The notes under the pieces: generated by a model | Seen by the model: only the letters and a program-made list of their open reading frames with translations | Told to the model about the DNA's origin: nothing | Database searches by the model: none | In this document: positions 7,839 through 16,946 of the stretch, in pieces | Position numbering within the stretch: position 1 is the stretch's first letter | Layout of the letters: each line of letters begins with the position of its first letter | Program-made: the position numbers and the translations under genes | From: Lachnospiraceae bacterium | GTDB taxonomy: Bacteria > Bacillota > Clostridia > Lachnospirales > Lachnospiraceae | Reading direction: 5' to 3' | DNA: 51,003 nucleotides | Assembly (NCBI GenBank): GCA_017465845.1 | Contig: JAFTVH010000045.1 | Coordinates: forward strand, 1-51,003

Positions 7839-9404
7839 TTACCCATAAATACAACCACAGTCCGGAATCTCCTCCTCACGATATTCAAACGCCTTGCCCG
7901 CGCATATTTTCTCCACCTCTTGCGTTGCATCCACACCATTATCGCACTTGGAAAGGAGGCAAACCACTTCACAATTCGCCGTCCAAGGAAACTGATCAAC
8001 AGCCACAGCCTTCTCTACTCGATATCCCCCATCCAGGAACACCCCAAGATCCCTCACCAGACTATCCGGCTTACAGGAAATATACACGATCCTCTCCACG
8101 CCATACCCGATAATCTTCGGCAGTGCCTTCGGATGAATCCCGTCTCGCGGCGGATCCAGAATAATCATATCCGGCTTCTCTTCCACTTCATCCAGCACTT
8201 TTAACACATCACCTGCAATAAACTCGCAGTTACTCAAACCGTTCTGTGCTGCATTCTCGCGCGCAGCCTCCACAGCTTCCTCCACGATTTCCACCCCAAT
8301 GACTTTTCCGGCCACCGGAGCCATCAGCTGCGCGATCGTGCCTGTTCCGCTGTAAAGGTCGAATACCGTAGGTGCCTTTCCTCTATCTGTAAACCTGCTC
8401 AAGTCACCCACATATTCTCTCGCCGTCTGATACAATACTTCCGCACTGTAAGAATTGGTCTGGAAGAACGAGAATGTGGAAATCCTGAACTTCAGTCCCA
8501 ACAATTCCTCATAGAAATAATCACAGCCGTACAAGATATCCATATGGTCGCACTTTACCACATCAGCCAGCGAATCATTGGTGATGTGGAGAATGCCGCG
8601 GAAAGTACCGGCAAACTTCCCATCCTCCTCCAGACTGCGGAGAGTCTTGCAGAAACCGTCAATCAAAGCTGCTGCACTTTTCTGCAATGCACTACCTTCC
8701 CGCAATTCTGCCTCATCTCCTTCGCTGCCTCCCCAGGGATTCTGAGAAGTAGTCACCAGAGCCACCAGAATCTCCCCTGTCCCGGAAGCCTTCCTCACCA
8801 GCAGATGGCGCAGATATCCTTCATGCCTGAGTCTGTGGAAGAATGTCACTTCCTCCTTGGCAAAGTAATCGCACACAGTCTTTAAAATCAGCCGATAATC
8901 CTGATCTACGATTTTGCAGTCTGTCACTGTCACCACATCATAGAAACTGCCTCTTTTGTGCATACCAAGAGAAAGAGGACCGTCTTTCACCTCATCTCCA
9001 AAAGAAAACTCCATTTTATTACGGTATTCATAGCACTTCGGACTTCCTTTGATGCCCTCCCAGGTCCAGCTTTCCTCCTGCCTGTCAAGCACACCGTCCA
9101 GAAGCTTCTTCACCTGCTGTTCCTTGATTTTCAGCTGCTCCTCATAAGGCAGTGACAGATAAGTACAACCACCGCATACTCCGAAATGGGAGCAGGGCTC
9201 TCCTGTTTCCAATGGAGACTTTTCCAACACTTCTATCAGTCTGCCTTCTGCCTTGCCTTTGCGCACCTTATTTACGCCCAGAAGTACTTTCTGGCCGGGC
9301 AGGCTGTTCTTTACGATACAGGTCTCTTCTCCTACTCGTACCACGCCTTTATTGGGAAAATTCACTTTCTCAACAATACCTTCATATACCTGTCCTTTTT
9401 TCAT
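7839..9404 (-). CDS. rlmD: 23S rRNA (uracil-5-)-methyltransferase RlmD family
   Basis: 521 residues. An N-terminal TRAM domain (about 1-62) is followed by the iron-sulfur cysteines C71, C77 and C80 (CSHFGVCGGC). The SAM-binding motif FDLYSGTGT, the DPPRDGIHPKAL motif and the catalytic VYISCKP near the C-terminus complete the enzyme, which methylates U1939 or a neighbouring uridine of 23S rRNA. A roughly 40-residue tail with extra cysteines follows. Which uridine (RlmD, RlmC or both) cannot be told. The leader holds a hairpin that ends 10 nt before the start codon, so no normal Shine-Dalgarno site sits beside the ATG. Confidence 0.9.
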   Translation of the reverse strand: MKKGQVYEGIVEKVNFPNKGVVRVGEETCIVKNSLPGQKVLLGVNKVRKGKAEGRLIEVLEKSPLETGEPCSHFGVCGGCTYLSLPYEEQLKIKEQQVKKLLDGVLDRQEESWTWEGIKGSPKCYEYRNKMEFSFGDEVKDGPLSLGMHKRGSFYDVVTVTDCKIVDQDYRLILKTVCDYFAKEEVTFFHRLRHEGYLRHLLVRKASGTGEILVALVTTSQNPWGGSEGDEAELREGSALQKSAAALIDGFCKTLRSLEEDGKFAGTFRGILHITNDSLADVVKCDHMDILYGCDYFYEELLGLKFRISTFSFFQTNSYSAEVLYQTAREYVGDLSRFTDRGKAPTVFDLYSGTGTIAQLMAPVAGKVIGVEIVEEAVEAARENAAQNGLSNCEFIAGDVLKVLDEVEEKPDMIILDPPRDGIHPKALPKIIGYGVERIVYISCKPDSLVRDLGVFLDGGYRVEKAVAVDQFPWTANCEVVCLLSKCDNGVDATQEVEKICAGKAFEYREEEIPDCGCIYG

Positions 9405-9405
9405 A

Positions 9406-9453
9406 CAAAAAACAGACAGCCACCTCTTATCCAGAGGCAGCTGTCTCCTCCTC
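9406..9453 (-). promoter_or_regulatory. Hairpin with T-run between a GGAGGAG site and the rlmD start
   Basis: On the minus strand a GGAGGAG sequence (9447-9453) is followed by a hairpin (9415-9445, outer stem GACAGC/GCTGTC, inner GCCTC/GAGGT), then TTTTTT at 9407-9412, then ATG at 9404. It is shaped like a terminator. It also removes about 31 nt between the Shine-Dalgarno site and the start when folded. It may end the transcript of the upstream small membrane-protein gene, control rlmD, or both. Confidence 0.6.
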
Positions 9454-9534
9454 TCCGTTCATTACAATTGACCGTACATTATGACTGACCGTACTCTATG
9501 ACCGACCAAACCTGTCTTTATAATTCGTCTGTCT

Positions 9535-9777
9535 TTATAATTCGTCTTCGAAGACATCATCTTCGTCTTCAAATTCATCTTCGAACTCATCCTCGAAATC
9601 CTCAAGGTAATCAGGATTCAGATAGTGGTAGACTGCGTAAGCAATACCTGCTACTGCGGCGATGACACCGATGATAGCCAGTACCCACAGGACAACCTTC
9701 CATACTTTATCTTCTTTTTCTTTCTCGCCGATTATTTCTTTTAATTTTGCAATTTCACTAAGATTCAGCTTACTCAT
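9535..9777 (-). CDS. Small membrane protein with acidic tail
   Basis: 80 residues. A charged N-terminal helix (1-25) leads to one hydrophobic segment (about 27-49, VVLWVLAIIGVIAAVAGIAYAVY) and a highly acidic tail with three FEDE repeats. Single-pass topology is clear; which side the tail faces is not. It resembles small DUF4366-like or hypothetical Clostridia proteins, but I assign no function. It lies between pcrA and rlmD on the same strand. Confidence 0.65.
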   Translation of the reverse strand: MSKLNLSEIAKLKEIIGEKEKEDKVWKVVLWVLAIIGVIAAVAGIAYAVYHYLNPDYLEDFEDEFEDEFEDEDDVFEDEL

Positions 9778-9936
9778 ATCTCATCATCCTTTCATTATAA
9801 CAATCATATACTTTATAACATACGCAATTCTCACCCATGTGTGGTAACTTTCTGTTATGTTTTAACTTTACAGTATCGCGCAGTCAAAATAATTTTCTAA
9901 CAATAGAATACCACATCTTTGCAGAAATTACTACTG

Positions 9937-12303
9937 TCAATCTATTTTTTTCAATTTTGCAAAAGAGGCATACATAATCTTCTGACCTGCCTGGTCAAAT
10001 TGCACGGTTACCTTATAATCCCGGGGCTCCTTCTCGATTTTGACTACCGTGCCCTCACCATATTTAATATGCTTAACGCGGTCGCCTTCTTCATAATCTA
10101 TGGCATCCGGGGCCTGATAAGGAACTCCCTTGTTGATTCCTGCCAGACGGTTCAGGCTGCCTACACCCTGGGCAATGAAAGGCTTATCTGCTTTGGCAAC
10201 TGTTTTAGGCTTTAAGACAGCTTTGGGGCGCGGGTCGAAAACGGTATCATTCATCTTACCACCCACATTGCCGAAACCGCTTCCGACTGCCTTGTTATTA
10301 AAAGCAATAACCTTGTCATCTGCTGCTTGTCTACCAAATCCGGCTCCACCGGATGACCAACCTGACTGTCTTGCCGCCATATGGCTATCCAGCAAATCCT
10401 CCGGAATCTCTCTGACGAACCGGCTCACCGGATTATATTGCGTCTCACCGCGAAGCATACGGGCTCTGACTCCGGTCAGAACCAGCTCTTCCTTTGCTCT
10501 GGTAATCCCTACATAAGCAAGGCGTCTTTCTTCCTCCAGGTCTGCATTGTCATCTGAGTTAATGGACATATAACTTGGAAAAAGTCCATCCTCCATCCCG
10601 GCCATATACACATAAGGGAACTCCAGTCCCTTGGCGCTGTGCAGTGTCATCAACATCACTCTGTTGCTGCCGCTTTCCACATTGTCGATATCGGCTACCA
10701 GTGCAAGCTCCTCCAGGAATTCGCTCAAGGACGGCTCATTATGGGTTTCCTCGTAATTTACCGCCTTACTGATCAATTCTTCCACGTTGGCAATACGGTC
10801 ATCCACATCCTCTTCATCCTGACTTTTCAGGTATTCCTTATATTCTGTTTTTTCCAGAATATCTCTGATCAAATCCTCAATTCCGTAAACTGCAGCCTTG
10901 CTGCGGAAGGTCTGAATCATCGTCACAAAACCGTCTATCTTTTGTCCGGCTCTTCCAATGCTCATAATATTATCTGCATCCCGCAGCGCATCATAGAAGC
11001 TGATACCGCGCATCTCTGCGTAATCATCTACCTTTTCAATAGTAGAAGCACCGATACCACGCTTTGGAATGTTGATGATTCTCTTTACAGCCACATCATC
11101 CCTGCCATTGTCTATAGTCTTCAAATAAGCCAGGATATCTTTAATTTCTTTGCGGGCATAGAAGTTCACACCACCTACTACATTGTAGGGAATGCCTTCT
11201 GTAATCATTTTTTCTTCCAGCATACGGGCCTGGGCATTGGTTCTGTAAAGGACTGCACACTCTCCGTATTTTCTGCCTTTTTTTACTTTGGCACAGATAT
11301 CCCTTGCAATATAATCAGCCTCATCGTATCCGGTGTCAAACTGTCTGTACTGAACAAGATTGCCTTCTCCCTTGTCGGTCCAGAGCGCCTTGTCCTTTCG
11401 GCCTCTATTGTTGCGGATGACTGTGTTGGCTGCATTCAGGATGTTCTGAGTAGATCGATAATTCTGCTCCAGCTTGATGACCTTAGCTTCCGGATACACT
11501 TTTTCATAATCCAGAATGTTCCTGATGTTAGCTCCACGGAACTTGTAAATAGACTGGTCATCATCTCCCACTACGCAAAGATTGCGGCAGCGGTCCGCCA
11601 ACAGCCTGATCAACTCAAACTGCGCCGTATTGGTATCCTGGTACTCGTCCACCATAATATAGCGGAATCTTTCCTGATAATACTGCAGCACCTCAGGGCA
11701 AGCTTTGAAAAGCTCCACCGTTTTGCAGATCAGATCATCGAAGTCCAGCGCATTGTTTTTCTTCAGAACCTCCTGATATTCCTTGTAGACCATGGCGATT
11801 CTCTTCTTTTCAAAATCCCCCATGACCTTCAACTGATACTCCATAGGACCGATCAGGTCATCCTTAAGGGAAGAAATGGCATTCATAAAGGTCCGCTCAC
11901 GCACTCTCTTCGTGTCGATATCGAATCGCTTACAGATGTCCTTGATGACTGTCTTCTGGTCGTCTGTATCATATATGGTAAAATTGTTGTCATAGCCCAG
12001 CTTGTCTATGTACCGGCGCAGTATTCTGACGCAGGTGGAATGAAAGGTAGATACCCAGACCTGGTCAGCCCCAAAGCCTACGATCTGGTCTACACGTTCT
12101 CTCATTTCCTGGGCTGCTTTATTGGTAAAAGTAATCGCCAGAATGTTCCAGGGATTCACACACATCTCATCAATCAGATAAGCAATCCTGTGGACCAGCA
12201 CTCTGGTCTTACCGCTTCCGGCTCCCGCCAGAAGAAGGAGCGGCCCTTCCGTTGTAAGGACCGCCTCTTTCTGTTCTTTATTCAGTGTATCGTAAATGCT
12301 CAT
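9937..12303 (-). CDS. pcrA: ATP-dependent DNA helicase PcrA/UvrD
   Basis: 788 residues, the normal length for PcrA. It has the superfamily 1 motifs in order: Walker A GAGSGKTRVL near residue 27, VDEYQDTN (motif II), GDDDQSIYKFRGA (motif III), QNYRSTQ (IV), TLHSAKGLEF (V) and EERRLAYVGITRAKEEL (VI). A C-terminal tudor-like end (EGDRVKHIKYGEGTVV) binds RNA polymerase in PcrA. It unwinds DNA in nucleotide excision repair and plasmid replication. AAAGAGG precedes the ATG. It is 11 bp downstream of the SPFH gene and probably cotranscribed. Confidence 0.95.
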   Translation of the reverse strand: MSIYDTLNKEQKEAVLTTEGPLLLLAGAGSGKTRVLVHRIAYLIDEMCVNPWNILAITFTNKAAQEMRERVDQIVGFGADQVWVSTFHSTCVRILRRYIDKLGYDNNFTIYDTDDQKTVIKDICKRFDIDTKRVRERTFMNAISSLKDDLIGPMEYQLKVMGDFEKKRIAMVYKEYQEVLKKNNALDFDDLICKTVELFKACPEVLQYYQERFRYIMVDEYQDTNTAQFELIRLLADRCRNLCVVGDDDQSIYKFRGANIRNILDYEKVYPEAKVIKLEQNYRSTQNILNAANTVIRNNRGRKDKALWTDKGEGNLVQYRQFDTGYDEADYIARDICAKVKKGRKYGECAVLYRTNAQARMLEEKMITEGIPYNVVGGVNFYARKEIKDILAYLKTIDNGRDDVAVKRIINIPKRGIGASTIEKVDDYAEMRGISFYDALRDADNIMSIGRAGQKIDGFVTMIQTFRSKAAVYGIEDLIRDILEKTEYKEYLKSQDEEDVDDRIANVEELISKAVNYEETHNEPSLSEFLEELALVADIDNVESGSNRVMLMTLHSAKGLEFPYVYMAGMEDGLFPSYMSINSDDNADLEEERRLAYVGITRAKEELVLTGVRARMLRGETQYNPVSRFVREIPEDLLDSHMAARQSGWSSGGAGFGRQAADDKVIAFNNKAVGSGFGNVGGKMNDTVFDPRPKAVLKPKTVAKADKPFIAQGVGSLNRLAGINKGVPYQAPDAIDYEEGDRVKHIKYGEGTVVKIEKEPRDYKVTVQFDQAGQKIMYASFAKLKKID

Positions 12304-12314
12304 AAAACCTCTTT

Positions 12315-13679
12315 CTATTTGACATCATCATCATTAAAGATATCACCGCACTCCGGACAGAACTTAGGAGGCTTGGTGGGGTCTTCCGGCTCCCAGCCGC
12401 ACTTGTCACAGCGATAAGCCACTGCACCGGCAGGCTTTCTTGCACCGCATTCCATGCAGAATTTTCCCTGATTTACCGTACCACAGCTGCAAGTCCACCC
12501 CGCATCTGCCGGCTTTTTGGCGCCGCACTCTCCGCAGAATTTGCCCTTATTGTCCTTTTTGCCGCAGCTACAAGTCCATCCTGCCGCAGCTGCACCTGCC
12601 TGAGATGCAGGCTGCATGGGTGTAAAGCCCATCTGTGCGGCTGTAGACTGGTTGTGGCCTGCCTGACTCTGTCCGCCCATCTGGAACAGCTGCCCTGCCT
12701 GAATACCGCCAGCCTGAGCCGCCATGTTCATATTGGCAAAAGCCATCATAGGACCGGTAGCCTGATTACTTGCGGCTGCTCTCATGGCATCTGCCTGGGC
12801 GGAAGCAAGCTCTGCGGCTGCCATACCAGGATTGCGGTATACTGCTTTCTTCTGCAGCTCTTTGATCATCTTCTCATCTTCTTCAGACGCATTCATGCCG
12901 CGGATATTCAGTGATACGATTTCGATACCGCGAAGCTCCTTCCACTTGCTGCTGAGCTCCTGATTCAAAATTTCAGCAAGCTCCATGCTGTGGGCAGGAA
13001 CGGCGCTGTATCGCACGCCCATTGCAGAAATTTTGGCAAAAGCAGGCTGCATGGCATTCATCAGTTCCGATTTTAACTGACTTGCAATCTGAGACTTTTC
13101 AAAGCCGGAAGCTACATTCCCGCATACATTCTTATAAAATAGCAGCGGATCACAGATGCGGAAAGAATATTCTCCGTTACATCTGATGGAGATATCCACG
13201 TCAAGGCCGATATTGGCATCTACTACGCGGAAAGGAATCGGTGTGGCTGTTCCGAACAGATTGCTCATATTTTCCTTAATATTAAAATAGTACACTCTCT
13301 GGTCCTTGGCTGTGGCTCCGCCGAATGTAAAACGTTTGCCCACGGCCTTGAAGGTATCCATGATGCTTTCTTCCAGATTGCCGGAAAAAAGGCTTGGCTC
13401 TGTGGAATTATCATATACAAATTCACCTGCGTCCGCACAGAACTCCACTACCTGTCCCTGATCTACAATAATCATACACTGTCCTTCATTGACCGCAATG
13501 ATGGAACCATCTGTAATAATATTGTCATTTCCTTTATTGGCGTTACGTCCGTTGCTTACTTTCTTCCTGCCCTTTACTACCAATACGTCTGAAGAAAGAG
13601 AATCACAATAGAAATACTCTCTCCACTGATCTTCCAACATAGTTGTGATAGCATCTTTCGCTGCTTTTATAAGTCCCAT
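12315..13679 (-). CDS. SPFH-domain protein with C-terminal zinc ribbons
   Basis: 454 residues. The first 320 or so form an SPFH/YdjI-like (virion core protein) domain: beta-rich start, then NIGLDVDISIRCNGEYSFRI and ELQKKAVYRNP near 280-290. An Ala/Met/Gln-rich linker follows, then three CxC or CxxC...CxxC zinc ribbons (WTCSCGKKDNKGKFCGECG, WTCSCGTVNQGKFCMECG and YRCDKCGWEP...CPECG). GGGAGG precedes the ATG. Such proteins form membrane-associated oligomers in Firmicutes; the exact role is unknown. Confidence 0.8.
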   Translation of the reverse strand: MGLIKAAKDAITTMLEDQWREYFYCDSLSSDVLVVKGRKKVSNGRNANKGNDNIITDGSIIAVNEGQCMIIVDQGQVVEFCADAGEFVYDNSTEPSLFSGNLEESIMDTFKAVGKRFTFGGATAKDQRVYYFNIKENMSNLFGTATPIPFRVVDANIGLDVDISIRCNGEYSFRICDPLLFYKNVCGNVASGFEKSQIASQLKSELMNAMQPAFAKISAMGVRYSAVPAHSMELAEILNQELSSKWKELRGIEIVSLNIRGMNASEEDEKMIKELQKKAVYRNPGMAAAELASAQADAMRAAASNQATGPMMAFANMNMAAQAGGIQAGQLFQMGGQSQAGHNQSTAAQMGFTPMQPASQAGAAAAGWTCSCGKKDNKGKFCGECGAKKPADAGWTCSCGTVNQGKFCMECGARKPAGAVAYRCDKCGWEPEDPTKPPKFCPECGDIFNDDDVK

Positions 13680-13927
13680 ATACCCTTACCTCCCATTTTC
13701 AAGTTGTGATATCCTGCCACATTCCGCAGGTCATTTTTCTCTATTCTATCAAATTTTATGAATTCTCTCAACAGCTTTCTGAAATAATCTTTACAAATCT
13801 TTCATTTTCATCTAAACTATATCTTAACGATGTGCTGTCGCATCCTGACTTTCACAAAGAAAACAGACCCTGCGGAGCATACAAAAAAATAACTGTCATA
13901 TCAGGCACAACAAGAGGGAAGTATAAA

Positions 13928-14416
13928 ATGGGAAAAAAAGCAACAAAAGCAGCTGACAACATGTATTATCTGGCGCGCTCCGAAGCCGCCGAAACCAATC
14001 CCGATCTGACCAGCCGTGAAAAGGCTGCTGAGATCATAGGCATCGACCGCACCCGTCTGGCACGTATCGAACTGGACACCATCGCACCATATCCTGAGGA
14101 AGTCAAGGCCATGGCCGCCGCTTATAACACACCGGAACTCTGCAATTCCTACTGCGCGCAGGAATGTCCCCTGGGACGGGGCAGCGTCAAAGAAGTCACC
14201 ATCGATGATTTTGACCGTCTGGCACTGAAGGTTTTAGGTTCTCTGAAAGATATCGATTCTCTCAGAGCATCTCTTATTGCCATCTCGGAAGACGGTGTCA
14301 TTGAAGAAACGGAACAGGCCGCCTTTCAGGCTATCCTGGATTCTCTTGAGAAAATCAGTACCAATGCAAAAGCCCTCAGACTTTGGGCACTGAAAAATAT
14401 CCGTCTCAAAAATTAA
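13928..14416 (+). CDS. HTH (XRE-like) regulatory protein
   Basis: 162 residues from the ATG at 13928, chosen for GAGGGAAG upstream; the longer frame begins in non-coding-like sequence. Residues about 20-75 form an XRE-like helix-turn-helix (LTSREKAAEIIGIDRTRLARIELDTIAPYPEEVKAMAAAY). A short Cys pair (CNSYCAQECPLG) follows, then a long helical C-terminal part. It stands alone on the plus strand, divergent from the SPFH-pcrA pair. It may bind DNA; its target is unknown. Confidence 0.65.
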   Translation: MGKKATKAADNMYYLARSEAAETNPDLTSREKAAEIIGIDRTRLARIELDTIAPYPEEVKAMAAAYNTPELCNSYCAQECPLGRGSVKEVTIDDFDRLALKVLGSLKDIDSLRASLIAISEDGVIEETEQAAFQAILDSLEKISTNAKALRLWALKNIRLKN

Positions 14417-14476
14417 TGTCACCGTACATAATCAATCGGATAATCGCAATCCGCGAATTCAACTCCGTTGAATTTT

Positions 14477-14513
14477 GCTACTTGTTCATAACCTCATAAC
14501 CGCTTCGCGGTTT
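14477..14513. repeat. 37-bp dispersed repeat module, copy 2
   Basis: Matches positions 5-41 at 36 of 37 bases. Upstream is a short hairpin, AATTCAAC-TCC-GTTGAATT, that may belong to the element; the window start is too close to tell for copy 1. The module runs straight into the long hairpin at 14514-14562. Confidence 0.75.
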
Positions 14514-14566
14514 CAGAAAACTGCAGCAGCTGCTGAATCAATCAAACAACTGCTGCAGTTTTCTAT
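14514..14566. terminator. Bidirectional terminator hairpin
   Basis: AGAAAACTGCAGCAG and CTGCTGCAGTTTTCT pair as a 15-bp stem around a 20-nt loop. The plus-strand copy is followed by ATTTTTATT. It lies between the convergent HTH gene and the substrate-binding lipoprotein gene, and can serve both. Confidence 0.75.
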
Positions 14567-14597
14567 TTTTATTAATTGTTCCTTATTTATCTTTATA

Positions 14598-15608
14598 TTA
14601 CTGTGCTGCCTTTTCAGCAAAATCTGTATTCACCAGATCCTCATAAGGAACCCGCTTTTCCAGTACTTTAGATTCTTCCAGAATATTCTGAAGCAGTGTG
14701 AAAGCTTCTTCTTCAAAAATCAGGTTCTCTTTCCAGGTATCCTGTTCATAATATCTGTTTACGATTGTGGTCAAAGTCCCAAGTTCAGTACCTTCAAACT
14801 GAGGTGCGATTACTTTGGCGATTTCTTCCGGGGTATGACTCTGTACATAGTCCATTCCTTTCTGCAAAGCATTAGTGAAGGATTGAATGATTTCCGGATT
14901 CTCCTCGATATAGCTCTTCTTTGCAGAGAAGGCTGTATAAGGAACATATCCGGAATCTTCGCCCAGGGATGCTACAACATAGCCATCTCCCTTAAGCTCC
15001 AGAGAGGTTGCATGAGGTTCAAATTCGACAGTAAACTCTGCCTGCCCACCTGAGAAAGCTGCTGCGGTAGAACCGAAATCAATGCTCTGGTCAATGTTCA
15101 CATCCGTTGCAGGATCGATATTGTTTTTCTTGAGGATATATTCAAATACCATTTGAGGCATACCTCCAGCTCTTCCGCCCAGAACATCCTTTCCTTTCAG
15201 CATATCCCAGCTGAAATCCTCAATAGGTTCTCTGGCTACCAGAAAATTACCTGCACGCTGCGTCAGCTGCGCAAAGTTCACAACATAATCCTGTGTTCCG
15301 CCTGCGTAAGTGTAGATCGTACTTTCACTTCCCATGAAACCAATATCGGCTTCTCCGGTGAGTACTGCAGTCATAGTTTTATCTGCCCCAAAACCACACA
15401 CCAGAGTCAGATCGATTCCTTCCTCAGCAAAGTATCCTTCTTCAATCGCCACATACATAGGTGCGTAAAATATGGAATGGGCCACTTCATTCAATGTCAC
15501 CCCGGTAAGCCCCTTCCCGTCAGCAGACTTCTGCCTTTTGCCGCAGCCTGCCAGTGAAAGCGCCAGCAGACACACTGCCAGCAAAGATACTATCATTCGC
15601 TTCTTCAT
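14598..15608 (-). CDS. ABC transporter substrate-binding lipoprotein (NMT1/ThiY-SsuA type)
   Basis: 336 residues from the ATG at 15608, which has GGAGGTTATT before it. A lipoprotein signal (LLALSLAGC) puts Cys22 at the modification site. The fold is an NMT1-like binding protein: VTLNEVAHSIFYAPMYVAIEEGYFAEEGIDLTLV near the start, then GADKTMTAVLTGEADIGFMG. Ligands in the family are thiamine precursors, sulfonates or nitrate; which applies is not visible. No permease or ATPase gene is next to it, so its partners are elsewhere. Confidence 0.85.
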   Translation of the reverse strand: MKKRMIVSLLAVCLLALSLAGCGKRQKSADGKGLTGVTLNEVAHSIFYAPMYVAIEEGYFAEEGIDLTLVCGFGADKTMTAVLTGEADIGFMGSESTIYTYAGGTQDYVVNFAQLTQRAGNFLVAREPIEDFSWDMLKGKDVLGGRAGGMPQMVFEYILKKNNIDPATDVNIDQSIDFGSTAAAFSGGQAEFTVEFEPHATSLELKGDGYVVASLGEDSGYVPYTAFSAKKSYIEENPEIIQSFTNALQKGMDYVQSHTPEEIAKVIAPQFEGTELGTLTTIVNRYYEQDTWKENLIFEEEAFTLLQNILEESKVLEKRVPYEDLVNTDFAEKAAQ

Positions 15609-15656
15609 AATAACCTCCAATTTTTCAGGATAGTTTATTATATTGCGAATAAGAGA

Positions 15657-15690
15657 AAATGTGCCTGACAATCCTGTTCAGACACATTTT
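15657..15690 (-). terminator. Terminator of the DUF1836 gene
   Basis: AAAATGTG and CACATTTT form the outer stem, with CCTGA/TCAGG-type pairing inside. On the minus strand it follows the stop at 15696 and ends in a T-rich run. Confidence 0.7.
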
Positions 15691-15695
15691 GAAAA

Positions 15696-16328
15696 TTACT
15701 TTTTCGGTTCCTTATTTTTACCGTCTCCTGATTTCCTGCGTTCCGAAATATCATCTACCATTTTCTCTATGATCATCTTCTTAATGTAGACGTCATAGCT
15801 CAGCAGACAAATGAAAGCAAAAATCTGTAAAAATTCCTGATCTTCCTCTTCAGCCTGGTCGAAAGTGGACTGTGCTTTAGCAAATTTATCTTCCACATCC
15901 CTCTTCAGTGCTTCAATCTCATCTTTCTCCATACTGAACACTTCCTGATATATCTTTTCCAGACTGAACTCTTTATCATTCTGAAAATACTTCTCCGTAA
16001 TCGGGTTAAGCAGCGTCTGTATATCACTGATAGACAGAACATTTTTATAATAGTAGATAAAAAATAGTAAAAGCACGTGCTCCTTGGAATATTTCTTTTT
16101 CACTGGGGGAGGAAGCAAGTCATTTTTTGCATAATTATTGATCATGGTCTTGGTCATGACCTTATCCACTCCGGGATTGCGCGCAAGATTACGCAGTCTG
16201 TTATCCATAAACGTAGTCACCTGATCCATATATAAATCAATATTCGGAATATCAGCTGACTTGACATATTCCAGCTTGTCCAGTCCCTCCAGAATACTAT
16301 GCAGCAGATTCTCTGTATCAATCGTCAT
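15696..16328 (-). CDS. DUF1836 domain protein
   Basis: 210 residues from the ATG at 16328, preceded by AAGGGGGC; the frame upstream to 16427 has no site. Middle residues (VMTKTMINNYAKNDLLPPPVKKKYSKEHVLLLFFIYYYKNVLSISDIQTLLNP) match DUF1836, a MerR-like winged-helix family common in Firmicutes. A Glu/Asp-rich stretch and a hydrophobic helix follow, then a basic tail. It lies back to back with yerC across a 233-bp gap. Probably regulatory; target unknown. Confidence 0.75.
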   Translation of the reverse strand: MTIDTENLLHSILEGLDKLEYVKSADIPNIDLYMDQVTTFMDNRLRNLARNPGVDKVMTKTMINNYAKNDLLPPPVKKKYSKEHVLLLFFIYYYKNVLSISDIQTLLNPITEKYFQNDKEFSLEKIYQEVFSMEKDEIEALKRDVEDKFAKAQSTFDQAEEEDQEFLQIFAFICLLSYDVYIKKMIIEKMVDDISERRKSGDGKNKEPKK

Positions 16329-16471
16329 TATTTTAGCCCCCTTCTTTGGCACAGAACTTTCTCCAGCCCATTCGTACCTCTTTATTATATAGTATTCAAA
16401 ACTACATGACAACACTTTTCTCCACAAAGTTTTATTATGTTTTATTAAGTTTTATTAAAATTAAGTAATTG

Positions 16472-16507
16472 TCTGTTTACTTTATTACTTCTATATGCTA
16501 AAATGTG
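16472..16507 (+). promoter_or_regulatory. Probable promoter of yerC
   Basis: TTTACT and TAAAAT separated by 17 nt are placed about 60 nt before the yerC start. The -35 box is a weak match, so this is a suggestion. Confidence 0.35.
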
Positions 16508-16561
16508 TTTAGGTAGCACTGTAACATTTTACAGTGCAAAAGTAAGCAGAGAGGTATTTAA

Positions 16562-16849
16562 ATGAACAAGAAAATAAAAACAGAAGCAGTAGACAGTCTT
16601 TTTGATGCCATCTTAAGTCTGGAAAATAAGGAAGAGTGCTATAGCTTTTTTGAAGACTTATGTACAGTCAATGAACTCTTGTCCCTGTCGCAGCGTTTTG
16701 AAGTAGCTTCCATGTTAAAGGACCGCAAAACTTATTTGGAAATCGCAGAGAAAACCGGCGCTTCCACAGCTACTATCAGTCGTGTAAATCGTTCTCTGAA
16801 TTATGGCAACGACGGATATGACTTGGTTTTCGGTCGTATTGGCAAATAA
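16562..16849 (+). CDS. yerC: YerC/YecD family TrpR-related regulator
   Basis: 95 residues. AGAGAGGTATTTA precedes the ATG. Residues 35-80 (ELLSLSQRFEVASMLKDRKTYLEIAEKTGASTATISRVNRSLNYG) form the TrpR-like helix-turn-helix, normal length for YerC/YecD. This family is widespread in Firmicutes with no settled regulon. It reads away from the DUF1836 gene and is followed by its own terminator. Confidence 0.9.
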   Translation: MNKKIKTEAVDSLFDAILSLENKEECYSFFEDLCTVNELLSLSQRFEVASMLKDRKTYLEIAEKTGASTATISRVNRSLNYGNDGYDLVFGRIGK

Positions 16850-16860
16850 TTTATTAGCAC

Positions 16861-16904
16861 AAAGCCCCTTTCCGATTGCATTTAGCATTGGTAAGGGGCC
16901 TTTT
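16861..16904 (+). terminator. yerC terminator
   Basis: GCCCCTT and AAGGGGC close a stem around a 20-nt loop, followed by CTTTT. It starts about 12 nt after the stop. Confidence 0.75.
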
Positions 16905-16946
16905 ATGTACATAATAGTCACTCCGGATCAACGGCTGCAACAGCTG

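Noticed and set aside
9465-9510. Short repeats of GACCGTAC upstream of rlmD
   Set aside because: Two imperfect 17-18-bp copies only, with no symmetry. Too little for an operator or mobile-element call.
10639-12417. 592-codon open frame on the plus strand
   Set aside because: It lies wholly opposite pcrA, has composition like a reverse reading, and shows no domain. pcrA has all helicase motifs in order.
13706-13927. N-terminal extension of the HTH protein frame
   Set aside because: The region is AT-rich, lacks a binding site at its start, and the ATG at 13928 has GAGGGAAG.
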